64,000 nt of DNA, taken from contig JAQMWT010000677.1 of assembly GCA_029834535.1 (NCBI GenBank), positions 62,001-126,000 of the forward strand, written 5' to 3'. The position numbers were made by a program, and so were the translations under genes. The notes beneath the pieces were generated by a model. It was not told the DNA's origin, did no database searches, and saw only the letters and a program-made list of their open reading frames with translations. Each line of letters starts with the position of its first letter. The first letter of the stretch is position 1. Shown here piece after piece: positions 9,125 to 18,703 of this stretch. The stretch comes from Chrysophaeum taylorii (taxonomy: Eukaryota; Sar; Pelagophyceae; Pelagomonadales; Pelagomonadaceae).

Positions 9125-9964
9125 TCTAAAGCTCTGCCGACAACTTGAAACAAACCCGAGTTTGTGTTGGTTCTTGAGGTCTTGCGAGTTCTCGCGTGCT
9201 CATCGCCCGCGCGTTCCATAGACTGGTGTATTATTCTGCTCGACTGAAGTGTTCCGAGCTTCTCCTGAAGCGCCTCGAAGTCTCTTGGAATGCGGCTCCT
9301 GCGGCGAGGATGATCTCAGGATTTATTTTTGTGGATGAAGTCGATGATCGGCTCGGGTAGCTCGTGGATCTTGTTCTCGCCTCCGAGCTCAGGCATTTCT
9401 GGCATGAACTCGATGCGATGGACCTGCGGTTCGACACTGGATACGAGCGCCAAAATAAATTGTCAAAATTGCTTCCTTTCTGATCCCTTCCATGAACTCC
9501 TTGCTGTACTGGTTGATAATAATACCGTAATTCGACCTGCACGACGAGACGACGAGCTTCATCGTATTCGTGGTGTTCTCGGTACGAACGCGGCCGCGGA
9601 CAGAAAGCAGGACAAAAATGATGCGGCACCTACCTCCCATCCTGAGCGCCGCCGTCGGGATTGCAGCGACAGATTTCTCGCGGCGTCGTCGCGAGCCCGG
9701 GCGTATCCACGTAAGTGCAACCGTCGTGATGGTACTCGTCGAGTGTGTCCGTCATCCAATCGAAATAAATGCCCGACTCAACGAGCTTGGTTCCGGCGCA
9801 ACAACTCATCAACGTCGACTGCAGACAACAGCATCGATCAAGGAAGGGAGGCGAGAAAAACAACAGAGGAAGCAGCAGCCGGTGTTCACCTTCCCAGCTC
9901 CTGGGTTGGCTCCTGGGTTGCCGACGAATAAGAGCCGCGAATCTCTGAGAGTACTGTGGGACAT
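9125..9964 (-). pseudogene. AIG1-type GTPase, broken minus-strand copy
   Basis: The sequence aligns by eye along its length with the intact minus-strand genes at 12021-12900 and 14965-15844: the exon-1 ATG at 9962-9964, the intron with GTGAAC donor, and the C-terminal coiled-coil part near 9125-9290. It has many small insertions and deletions that break the frame. The P-loop itself carries a 12-bp tandem duplication, so the glycine-rich loop is partly doubled (NPGA repeated) before GK. This is the most diverged member of the cluster and marks its left boundary. Confidence 0.75.
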
Positions 9965-10204
9965 GGTGCACTCGAGTTGGTGTGGACGTTACGACTTGTT
10001 CGTGTGCGACTGCGTACTTTTTTTGCCAAGACTTTGGAGAATTCGTGCAGGTTGTCTTTGTGCGAATTTCGTTTGCCGTGATAATATAGTTCCGCTGGGG
10101 GATCCTCAAGTTGCTGATGATGACTCGACCAACGGACTCGTAAAGGAGCAAACGTGCCTCCACAACGAAGAACATCATCGCAAGGTCTCGATTTGTGCGT
10201 GCCC

Positions 10205-10993
10205 GTGGCACCGCTTCGCGTCCTGGCTCTGGGCAACCCTGGAAGCGGGAAGAGTACGTCGTTGCTGAATTGTATCGCCCGACGACCACTGTTCAAGTCT
10301 GGAATTTCGTTCGGCGCTGGCTTGACGGAGAGCTTGTGTGAGAAGGAGTCGGAGGGTACTGTTTACGTCGACACCCCCGGCCTCTCCGACGAGGTGCTCC
10401 GAAAAAAGCGACGAGGGCCGTCACGGCAGCGCTTCGACGCGGCGGGTCACACAAGATTCTGTTTGTTCTTGTGGCGGTGCACGGGCGAGTTCGCCCGAAG
10501 ACAAGAACGGGCGATGCGCCAAGTCCTCGAGTCTTGTCGTGAAATTACGACGTGTGGCGTAGTCATCAATCAATGCAAGGACACATTATTGAAGCATCTT
10601 GGTGACGGGTCCAACCAACGTCAGAAATTTCTCACCGCCTTGTTCGCTGGCGTCGCGACTCGCGACAGGAAAGTCTATTTCGTGCCGATGATTCCTGAAT
10701 TAGCCGACGAAAATGACAAGATCGCCCCGTTACCGGAGACGACTTTACAGAACAATTTTTCGTCATGCTCCCAGTCAGTCGTCGACCTCGCGCCGCACCG
10801 GGCTGCCGACATCGATGCTGACGAACACAAGAAGTTGACCGATGAAGTTGAGGCCGCTGAAGCGCGTTTCAAAGAGTTAGAAATTCGTCGAGCGCAGGAG
10901 CGTCAGAGGAGGCAAGCTCAAGAGATCGAACAAATGAGAGCGCGAATTGCCCACAAGAACCGCCGCCGCCGCCATGAGTGTCTCATTTCGTGA
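10205..10993 (+). pseudogene. AIG1-type GTPase, plus-strand copy A (start codon lost, internal frame excursion)
   Basis: This is a homologue of the gene at 16084-16857. Where copy C has the start ATG (in CCCATGGC), this copy has GTG, and no in-frame ATG lies between the preceding stop and the P-loop. One A is missing from the A-run after DEVLR (about 10405) and one C is missing near 10490. The extra 2 bases shared with copy B then restore the frame, so the middle (about 30 residues including the region after DTPG) is read out of frame while both ends are in frame. The P-loop also has an inserted Ser codon (GKSTS). The C-terminal coiled coil and final CLIS are kept. Confidence 0.7.
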
Positions 10994-11560
10994 GACTAAG
11001 CGAAAAAGATCGTCCAAGTCACATTCAATACCATATCCTCGCGACTGCTCATCACGCGAAAGTGTTGGCATGCCGTGATGAAACTACGACGCCGCCGCTC
11101 CAGATGTCCACAACGCAAAGTTTTTTGACATGATGGTTCTCCGTTTTGACTTCGGCCAGGCATGACTTGCTGGGAGGCTGCTCCTCCAAGCTCGCGTAAG
11201 TTTTTTGGCGCATCGAGCACGCCAAGGCGCGCGCCGCAAAAAAAAGGTGCTTGCCCATCCACAGAAAACGCGACCATCCCGTCTCACCGCGTGAGCCTGG
11301 CAATCTGGTAGGTAACAGGGAACCCAGGCAGTGCTCCCCCTAGCCTCTTCACCTGCAAGACGATACATAGCAACACATCAGGGTAACATGTAATTACTAC
11401 ACGTACCTGCGGGACGCGCTATGACCATGATGAGCGCGTAGGCACAAATCAGAGGACTATTTCAATATCATAGTATTCGATTGTGTAGAACGGAAGAAGA
11501 AGGGTAAGGAAGAGATCACGTTCTCAACGGACGGAATAAGGGTACGAGTTAGCAGATTTC

Positions 11561-11987
11561 GAAAGGTGAGGGTAGGAATGCCGGTTCTGGTGTGTGCGAA
11601 TGCCCGGGGCTATATATACCCCTGTGCCCCCCCATCAAAGTGAAACGTGAACATCTGGGGCGAGTCAAGCATGTATGCGAGACGGTGGGGACCCAGCAGA
11701 CGACGACGACGCCATCTGCTTAAGATGAACATCTGCGTTGGAGATGAAAACCCGGTCCTGGTAAGTGAAAGCGCGCAGATGAGGGGGTATAGTGTGTGCT
11801 AGACGACGGGGCTCCAGAAGTTGGCGATGGCAACTGCTCCAAGGCACTCACTCCTTGCGGCGCAGCGGTGGGGCGGATTCGAACGCGCGAACCACCTCGA
11901 GCGCTTTAAGGGCCCATAACCGAAAGGTGAGGGTAGGAATGCCGGTCCTGGTGTGTGCGAATGCCCGGGGCTATATATACCCCTGTG
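11561..11987. repeat. Two 66-bp direct repeats with a GGGG-TATATATA-CCCC core
   Basis: Bases 11561-11626 and 11922-11987 are near-identical (GAAAGGTGAGGGTAGGAATG ... GCGAATGCCCGGGGC TATATATA CCCCTGTG). They lie in the spacer between the convergent GTPase genes, the second one ending 34 bp beyond the stop of the minus-strand gene. They recur in unit 2 at 14497-14562 and 14866-14931. The core is a near-perfect inverted repeat centred on TATATATA. It could be a promoter, a terminator hairpin or the end of a small element. No function is shown. Confidence 0.5.
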
Positions 11988-12020
11988 GATTTCTCTGCAG
12001 AATGTCTAAAACCCTCTAGG

Positions 12021-12900
12021 TCAAAGGCAAGGTAAAAGGTTGTCTAAAGCTTCGCCGATCTTTCCGAAAAGCCCTTTGTTGCTGCGTTTGAGCTCGTTCT
12101 TGAGGTCTCGCAATTCCTTCTCGTGCTCCGTTCGAGCGCGTTCCATAGCCTGGTGACTCTGTTCGAGTTTCTTCTGAAGTGCTCCAAGAGATTCCTGAAG
12201 CGCCTCAAAGTCTTGGAATTCGATGTCCTTGGCGGCGCCGCCGGTGAGGTTGATCTCGGGTAAGTTGCGGACGAAGTCGATGATCCGTTCGGGTAGCTCC
12301 GCGATCTTGTCATCGCCATCCAGCTCAGGCATTTCCGGCATGAACTCGATGCGATGGACCTTCGGTTCGACACTGGACATGAGCACCAAAATGAACTTGT
12401 CAAAATTGCTCTCCTTCCTGATCCCTTCCATGAAGGACTTGCTGCACTGGTTGATAATGATACCGTAATTCGACCCGATTTCGGAGCACGACGCGAGGAT
12501 GAGCTTCATCATCGTCGTGTCCTCGGGGCGAACGCGGCCGTGGACCGAAAGCAGGACGAAAATGATGCGATACTTTCCTCCCTTTCTGAGCGCCTCCGTG
12601 ATGGCAGCGGCTGCCTTCTCGCGCATCGTTGCGTCCGCGAGCCCGGGCGTGTCCATGTAGACACAATCTTTGTGACGATACTCGCCGAGAGCGTCCGTCA
12701 GTCCGCCGCCGAACGAAGTGCCCGAGCGAGCGAGCTTGGTTCCGGCGAAACAATTCATCAACGTCGACTGCAGACACCAGCATCGATCAAGGAAGGGAGG
12801 CGAGAAAAACAACAGAGGAAGCAGCGACGGTGCTCACCTTCCCAGCTCCTGGGTTGCCGACGAATAAGAGCCGCGAATCTCTGAGAGTACTGTGGGACAT
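12021..12900 (-). CDS. AIG1-type GTPase, spliced (269 aa), copy 1
   Basis: Two exons: 12838-12900 and 12021-12767, joined across a 70-bp intron (donor GTGAGC, acceptor CTGCAG, phase 0). Exon 1 starts MSHSTLRDSR and ends at Lys21 of the P-loop; exon 2 supplies the Ser/Thr. The spliced P-loop is GNPGAGKST (residues 15-23). G3 is DTPG (Asp60), followed by the AIG1/GIMAP-like block FVLLSVHGRVRPED; a candidate G4 is INQCSK, not the usual N/TKxD. The last 70 residues are a charged coiled coil (LQKKLEQSHQAMERARTEHE). Family knowledge: AIG1/GIMAP GTPases oligomerise on membranes and act in stress or immune responses. It is divergent from a plus-strand GTPase copy with 240 bp between starts. The open frame beginning at 12812 inside the intron is not the true start, since it would lack the P-loop. 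Confidence 0.85.
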
Positions 12901-13140
12901 GGTGCACTCGAGTTGGTGTGGACGTTACGACTTGTTCGTGTGCGACTGCGTACTTTTTTTGCCAAGACTTTGGAGAATTCGTGCAGGTTGTCTTTGTGCG
13001 AATTTCGTTTGCCGTGATAATATAGTTCCGCTGGGGGATCCTCAAGTTGCTGATGATGACTCGACCAACGGACTCGTAAAGGAGCAAACGTGCCTCCACA
13101 ACGAAGAACATCATCGCAAGGTCTCGATTTGTGCGTGCCC

Positions 13141-13931
13141 GTGGCACCGCTTCGCGTCCTGGCTCTGGGCAACCCTGGAAGCGGGAAGAGTACGTCGTTG
13201 CTGAATTGTATCGCCCGACGACCACTGTTCAAGTCTGGAATTTCGTTCGGCGCTGGCTTGACGGAGAGCTTGTGTGAGAAGGAGTCGGAGGGTACTGTTT
13301 ACGTCGACACCCCCGGCCTCTCCGACGAGGTGCTCCGAAAAAAAGCGACGAGGGCCGTCACGGCAGCGCTTCGACGCGGCGGGTCACACAAGATTCTGTT
13401 TGTTCTTGTGGCGGTGCACGGGCGAGTTCGCCCCGAAGACAAGAACGGGCGATGCGCCAAGTCCTCGAGTCTTGTCGTGAAATTACGACGTGTGGCGTAG
13501 TCATCAATCAATGCAAGGACACATTATTGAAGCATCTTGGTGACGGGTCCAACCAACGTCAGAAATTTCTCACCGCCTTGTTCGCTGGCGTCGCGACTCG
13601 CGACAGGAAAGTCTATTTCGTGCCGATGATTCCTGAATTAGCCGACGAAAATGACAAGATCGCCCCGTTACCGGAGACGACTTTACAGAACAATTTTTCG
13701 TCATGCTCCCAGTCAGTCGTCGACCTCGCGCCGCACCGGGCTGCCGACATCGATGCTGACGAACACAAGAAGTTGACCGATGAAGTTGAGGCCGCTGAAG
13801 CGCGTTTCAAAGAGTTAGAAATTCGTCGAGCGCAGGAGCGTCAGAGGAGGCAAGCTCAAGAGATCGAACAAATGAGAGCGCGAATTGCCCACAAGAACCG
13901 CCGCCGCCGCCATGAGTGTCTCATTTCGTGA
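13141..13931 (+). pseudogene. AIG1-type GTPase, plus-strand copy B (start lost, frameshifted)
   Basis: This copy has the GTG in place of the start ATG, as in copy A, but keeps the full A-run, so DTPG through HGRVRPED is read correctly. The two extra bases in AAGAACGGGCG (about 13441-13451) then shift the frame and it ends within the next 50 codons. The downstream half continues in another frame from 13452 and ends CLIS. It shares with copy A the extra Ser in the P-loop, the extra residue near SNQRQ, the six-base change near 13680-13720 and the duplicated AGG near 13845. Confidence 0.75.
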
Positions 13932-14964
13932 GACTAAGCGAAAAAGATCGTCCAAGTCACATTCAATACCATATCCTCGCGACTGCTCATCACGCGAAAG
14001 TGTTGGCATGCCGTGATGAAACTACGACGCCGCCGCTCCAGATGTCCACAACGCAAAGTTTTTTGACATGATGGTTCTCCGTTTTGACTTCGGCCAGGCA
14101 TGACTTGCTGGGAGGCTGCTCCTCCAAGCTCGCGTAAGTTTTTTGGCGCATCGAGCACGCCAAGGCGCGCGCCGCAAAAAAAAGGTGCTTGCCCATCCAC
14201 AGAAAACGCGACCATCCCGTCTCACCGCGTGAGCCTGGCAATCTGGTAGGTAACAGGGAACCCAGGCAGTGCTCCCCCTAGCCTCTTCACCTGCAAGACG
14301 ATACATAGCAACACATCAGGGTAACATGTAATTACTACGTACCTGCGGGACGCGCTAGACCATGATGATGAGCGTAGGCACAAATCAGAGGACTATTTCA
14401 ATATCATAGTATTCGATTGTGTAGAACGGAAGAAGAAGGGTAAGGAAGAGATCACGTTCTCAACGGACGGAATAAGGGTACGAGTTAGCAGATTTCGAAA
14501 GGTGAGGGTAGGAATGCCGGTTCTGGTGTGTGCGAATGCCCGGGGCTATATATACCCCTGTGCCCCCCCATCAAAGTGAAACGTGAACATCTGGGGCGAG
14601 TCAAGCATGTATGCGAGACGGTGGGGACCCAGCAGACGACGACGACGCCATCTGCTTAAGATGAACATCTGCGTTGGAGATGAAAACCCGGTCCTGGTAA
14701 GTGAAAGCGCGCAGATGAGGGGGGTATAGTGTGTGTGCTAGACGACGGGGCTCCAGAAGTTGGCGATGGCAACTGCTCCAAAGGCACTCACACACTCCTT
14801 GCGGCGCAGCGGTGGGGCGGATTCGAACGCGCGAACCACCTCGAGCGCTTTAAGGGCCCATAACCGAAAGGTGAGGGTAGGAATGCCGGTCCTGGTGTGT
14901 GCGAATGCCCGGGGCTATATATACCCCTGTGGATTTCTCTGCAGAATGTCTAAAACCCTCTAGG

Positions 14965-15844
14965 TCAAAGGCAAGGTAAAAGGTTGTCTAAAGCTTCGCC
15001 GATCTTTCCGAAAAGCCCTTTGTTGCTGCGTTTGAGCTCGTTCTTGAGGTCTCGCAATTCCTTCTCGTGCTCCGTTCGAGCGCGTTCCATAGCCTGGTGA
15101 CTCTGTTCGAGTTTCTTCTGAAGTGCTCCAAGAGATTCCTGAAGCGCCTCAAAGTCTTGGAATTCGATGTCCTTGGCGGCGCCGCCGGTGAGGTTGATCT
15201 CGGGTAAGTTGCGGACGAAGTCGATGATCCGTTCGGGTAGCTCCGCGATCTTGTCATCGCCATCCAGCTCAGGCATTTCCGGCATGAACTCGATGCGATG
15301 GACCTTCGGTTCGACACTGGACATGAGCACCAAAATGAACTTGTCAAAATTGCTCTCCTTCCTGATCCCTTCCATGAAGGACTTGCTGCACTGGTTGATA
15401 ATGATACCGTAATTCGACCCGATTTCGGAGCACGACGCGAGGATGAGCTTCATCATCGTCGTGTCCTCGGGGCGAACGCGGCCGTGGACCGAAAGCAGGA
15501 CGAAAATGATGCGATACTTTCCTCCCTTTCTGAGCGCCTCCGTGATGGCAGCGGCTGCCTTCTCGCGCATCGTTGCGTCCGCGAGCCCGGGCGTGTCCAT
15601 GTAGACACAATCTTTGTGACGATACTCGCCGAGAGCGTCCGTCAGTCCGCCGCCGAACGAAGTGCCCGAGCGAGCGAGCTTGGTTCCGGCGAAACAATTC
15701 ATCAACGTCGACTGCAGACACCAGCATCGATCAAGGAAGGGAGGCGAGAAAAACAACAGAGGAAGCAGCGACGGTGCTCACCTTCCCAGCTCCTGGGTTG
15801 CCGACGAATAAGAGCCGCGAATCTCTGAGAGTACTGTGGGACAT
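14965..15844 (-). CDS. AIG1-type GTPase, spliced (269 aa), copy 2
   Basis: Exons 15782-15844 and 14965-15711, with a 70-bp phase-0 intron at the same place in the P-loop as copy 1. The protein is identical to that of 12021-12900. Its partner across the 239-bp divergent spacer is the intact plus-strand gene at 16084, so this is the one complete head-to-head pair of the cluster. A coordinated GTPase pair (different proteins, shared promoter) is a reasonable inference. Confidence 0.85.
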
Positions 15845-16083
15845 GGTGCACTCGAGTTGGTGTGGACGTTACGACTTGTTCGTGTGCGACTGCGTACTTT
15901 TTTGCCAAGACTTTGGAGAATTCGTGGAGGTTGTCTTTGTGCGAATTTCGTTTGCCGTGATAATATAGTTCCGCTGGGGGATCCTCAAGTTGCTGATGAT
16001 GACTCGACCAACGGACTCGTAAAGGAACAAACGTGCCTCCACAACGAAGAACATCATCGCAAGGTCTCGATTTGTGCGTGCCC

Positions 16084-16857
16084 ATGGCACCGCTGCGCGT
16101 CCTGGCTCTGGGCAACCCTGGAAGCGGGAAGAGTACGTTGCTGAATTGTATCGCCCGACGACCACTGTTCAAGTCTGGAATTTCGTTCGGCGCTGGCTTG
16201 ACGGAGAGCTTGTGTGAGAAGGAGTCGGAGGGTACTGTTTACGTCGACACCCCCGGCCTCTCCGACGAGGTGCTCCGAAAAAAAGCGACGAGGGCCGTCA
16301 CGGCAGCGCTTCGGCGCGGCGGGCCACACAAGATTCTGTTTGTTCTTGTGGCGGTGCACGGGCGAGTTCGCCCCGAAGACAAGACGGCGATGCGCCAAGT
16401 CCTCGAGTCTTGTCGTGAAATTACGACGTGTGGCGTAGTCATCAATCAATGCAAGGACACATTATTGAAGCATCTTGGTGACGGGTCCAACCGTCAGGAA
16501 TTTCTCACCGCCTTGTTCGCTGGCGTCCCGACTCGCGATAGGAAAGTCTATTTCATGCCGATGATTCCTGAATTAGCCGACGAAAATGACAAGATCGCCC
16601 CGTTACCGGACGACTTTACAGAACAATTTTTCGTCATGCTCCCAGTCGTCGACCTCGCGCCGCACCGGGCTGCCGACATCGATGCTGACGAACACAAGAA
16701 GTTGACCGATGAAGTTGAGGCCGCTGAAGCGCGTTTCAAAGAGTTAGAAATTCGTCGAGCGCAGGAGCGTCAGAGGCAAGCTCAAGAGATCGAACAAATG
16801 AGAGCGCGAATTGCCCACAAGAACCGCCGCCGCTGCCATGAGTGTCTCATTTCGTGA
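16084..16857 (+). CDS. AIG1-type GTPase with C-terminal CaaX-like CLIS (257 aa), copy C
   Basis: Starts at the ATG in CCCATGGC (16084), the only in-frame ATG upstream of the P-loop. P-loop GNPGSGKST (residues 10-18), G3 DTPG, AIG1-type block FVLVAVHGRVRPED, and a candidate G4 INQCKD. After the G domain comes a charged coiled coil (EVEAAEARFKELEIRRAQER) and a basic stretch (HKNRRR). The protein ends CHECLIS. A terminal C-L-I-S fits the CaaX rule for prenylation, with Ser favouring farnesylation (family knowledge), and follows a basic patch, as in membrane-targeted small GTPases. Copies A and B lost the start codon; this copy has not. Confidence 0.85.
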   Translation: MAPLRVLALGNPGSGKSTLLNCIARRPLFKSGISFGAGLTESLCEKESEGTVYVDTPGLSDEVLRKKATRAVTAALRRGGPHKILFVLVAVHGRVRPEDKTAMRQVLESCREITTCGVVINQCKDTLLKHLGDGSNRQEFLTALFAGVPTRDRKVYFMPMIPELADENDKIAPLPDDFTEQFFVMLPVVDLAPHRAADIDADEHKKLTDEVEAAEARFKELEIRRAQERQRQAQEIEQMRARIAHKNRRRCHECLIS

Positions 16858-17235
16858 GACTAAGCGAAAAAGATCATCCAAGTCACATTCAATACCATAT
16901 CCTCGCGACTGCTCATCAAGCGAAAGTGTTGGCATGCCGTGATGAAACTACGACGCCGCCGCTCCAGATGTCCACAACGTAAAGTTTTTTGACATGATGG
17001 TTCTCCGTTTTGACTTCGGCCAGTCATGACTTGCTGGGAGGCTGCTCCTCCAAGCTCGCGTAAGCTTTTTGGCGTATCGAGCACGCCAAGGCGCGCGCCG
17101 CAAAAAAAAAATATATATGCTTGCCCATCCAGAGAAAACGCGACCATAAAATTATCTCCTTCAGAGCGACGTCGAGACTCCATCAAAAGGTTCAAAAGTT
17201 GTCACCACCAGGACCTAATAAAGCGTCTCTACGGA

Positions 17236-18429
17236 CTACCGACAGTCCCAAAGTTTGATGAGTTTGTCGGCCCCTCCCGAGACGAGTTGCGCCGAGGGTC
17301 CGTGGAGTGCAATCGTGGTAACGAAGGAGGCGTGGGCGGCGTCGATCGTTCGGAGGCAGCGGTGTGCGGCCTGGACTTCCCAGACTTTGAGGGAGCGGTC
17401 GTCCGAGGCGGTGACGAGACGCTTGGCACAGGGGAACCAGCAGAGCGCGCGGACCCAAGAGGCATGGCCGTCGAGGACGGCGACGGAAGCGACGGTGCGG
17501 CGCGGCGCGTCGAATCGCCACACGCGGACGGTCGCGTCTCGGCTAGCAGTCGCGAGAATCAAAGACGGTCCGAGGACGGTTTTCGGGGCCCAGGCCACGG
17601 CCTCGAGCTGGTGCGCGTGTCCCTCGACGCGAACAGTCTCGGCATCGAGCGCGCCGTCGTCGGGACTGACGCGGGAGAGGTGGGCCACGTCCGAGGATCC
17701 CGCGAGAGCGAGCCAGCAGTCGTCGTCGGCGTCGTCGACGGCCGCGATCGCGCGGACCCATCGGTCTTCGCCGAGAGCGTTTTGCGACACGCGGCGCGCG
17801 AATCCGCGTTCGTCCCACGCGCGCACGTCGCCGTCGCGGCCTGCCGTCGCGACCATGCCCCTTCTCGCGGGCAAAAATGAGCCGCAGAGCACGGGGCCCT
17901 CGTGGCCCCTCAACGTCGCGCGCGCCGCGGCGCCGTCGTCGACGAGGTCGTAGAGCTTGGCCGTTCCGTCGGCCGAGCACGCGAGGAGGCGGTCTTCATC
18001 GAGAGAAACGTGGGTGACGGCGTCGATGTGGCTCGCGAGGGTCGCGAGGAGCGCGCGCCGGTCGACGTCCCACAGCTTGACGGCGCCGTCTTCGGCGGCC
18101 GAGACGACGACGCCCGACGCCGAGTGTGCCGCGACGCTCGACACCCCTCCTCTGTGGCCCTTGAGGGCCACCACGCTCGGAGCGCGGACGCTCCACTCCT
18201 TTGACGTCTGCTGGACAGGCCCCCCCCGTTCGAGCTCGACCACGCGCCGCTGGAGTCGCAGGACCGATCGCCATCGACGCTCGAGCGTCTGCCGCTCCCC
18301 GGGGGTCGGCACCGAGATTCCTGCCTCGCGGCAGAATACCTTGGCGCTCTCCATGAAATTTGACTCGACGAGGTACTCGGCCACCGCCAACTGCAGCTGA
18401 GCGCGCTCGCCGCTGCTCAGATCAAACAT
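17236..18429 (-). CDS. LIS1-like WD40 protein (PAFAH1B1 family, 397 aa)
   Basis: The N-terminal LisH motif is at about residues 8-38 (AVAEYLVESNFMESAKVF). A basic helical stretch follows (RRWRSVLRLQRRVVELE, the place of the LIS1 coiled coil), then seven WD40 units with recognisable ends (VKLWDV, AKLYDL, VRAWDE, VRVWRF, LKVWEV, IKLWDC). Length (397) and domain order match LIS1 of animals and fungi (about 410). LIS1 binds the dynein motor ring and regulates microtubule-based transport, and implies cytoplasmic or flagellar dynein in this organism. No intron is needed. It lies just right of the end of the GTPase tandem cluster and is convergent with it. Confidence 0.85.
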   Translation of the reverse strand: MFDLSSGERAQLQLAVAEYLVESNFMESAKVFCREAGISVPTPGERQTLERRWRSVLRLQRRVVELERGGPVQQTSKEWSVRAPSVVALKGHRGGVSSVAAHSASGVVVSAAEDGAVKLWDVDRRALLATLASHIDAVTHVSLDEDRLLACSADGTAKLYDLVDDGAAARATLRGHEGPVLCGSFLPARRGMVATAGRDGDVRAWDERGFARRVSQNALGEDRWVRAIAAVDDADDDCWLALAGSSDVAHLSRVSPDDGALDAETVRVEGHAHQLEAVAWAPKTVLGPSLILATASRDATVRVWRFDAPRRTVASVAVLDGHASWVRALCWFPCAKRLVTASDDRSLKVWEVQAAHRCLRTIDAAHASFVTTIALHGPSAQLVSGGADKLIKLWDCR

Positions 18430-18703
18430 TATTCTTGTAACGGTACCTTTTGTTTCGAGAGGAGAGGGGGATCTTGCGTGAAATGTGAAAAAAAAACGGG
18501 GGGGGGGGGTCTTAATAATCCTATTCGACCAGAGAAGATCCTCCTCCTCCTCCTCTCCACTCGTGAATTATAATTCCTAATCAGGCGCAGCAGCAGCATA
18601 TAATCTCACCAGCAGTCACCAGCAGTCAACAGCAGCAGCAGCAGCAGACACGGATCCTCTACAACGTGAGGAGGTCGAGGAGAGAACGCGGCGGAGCGGC
18701 TCC
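18430..18703. other. Spacer with simple repeats
   Basis: It contains a poly-A/poly-G tract (18488-18509), CTC-rich and CAG-rich triplet runs (18540-18560, 18585-18650) and no gene. Confidence 0.5.

Larger units (their letters stand above)
9965..12900. repeat. Tandem duplication unit 1 (about 2.94 kb)
   Basis: This unit contains the shared 240-bp promoter, a plus-strand GTPase copy, a 1-kb spacer and a minus-strand GTPase gene. It is followed directly by a second unit (12901-15844) that is nearly identical, and by a partial third (15845 to about 17146, where similarity stops abruptly at ACCAT). Coordinates of equivalent landmarks differ by 2936 to 2944 bp. The two minus-strand genes encode identical proteins, so the duplication is recent or homogenised by gene conversion. 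Confidence 0.85.
12901..15844. repeat. Tandem duplication unit 2
   Basis: It repeats 9965-12900 with few changes. The spacer differs by small indels (for example around 14720-14790). The plus-strand GTPase copy differs mainly in single-base runs, and the minus-strand gene has an identical protein. Confidence 0.85.

Noticed and set aside
11860-11925. tRNA-like segment on the minus strand (GTTCGAATCC with CCACCGCTGC) in the GTPase spacer, repeated in unit 2
   Set aside because: The B-box-like sequence is good, but the T-stem halves (GCGCG and CCGCC) do not pair and no matching 5' acceptor or D-arm is found, so it is not a tRNA gene; at most a tRNA-derived relic.
12768-12812. GTPase start at the ATG at 12812 (and 15756)
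   Set aside because: It would lie in the intron and give a protein lacking the P-loop glycines; splicing to the exon at 12838-12900 gives a complete GNPGAGKST.
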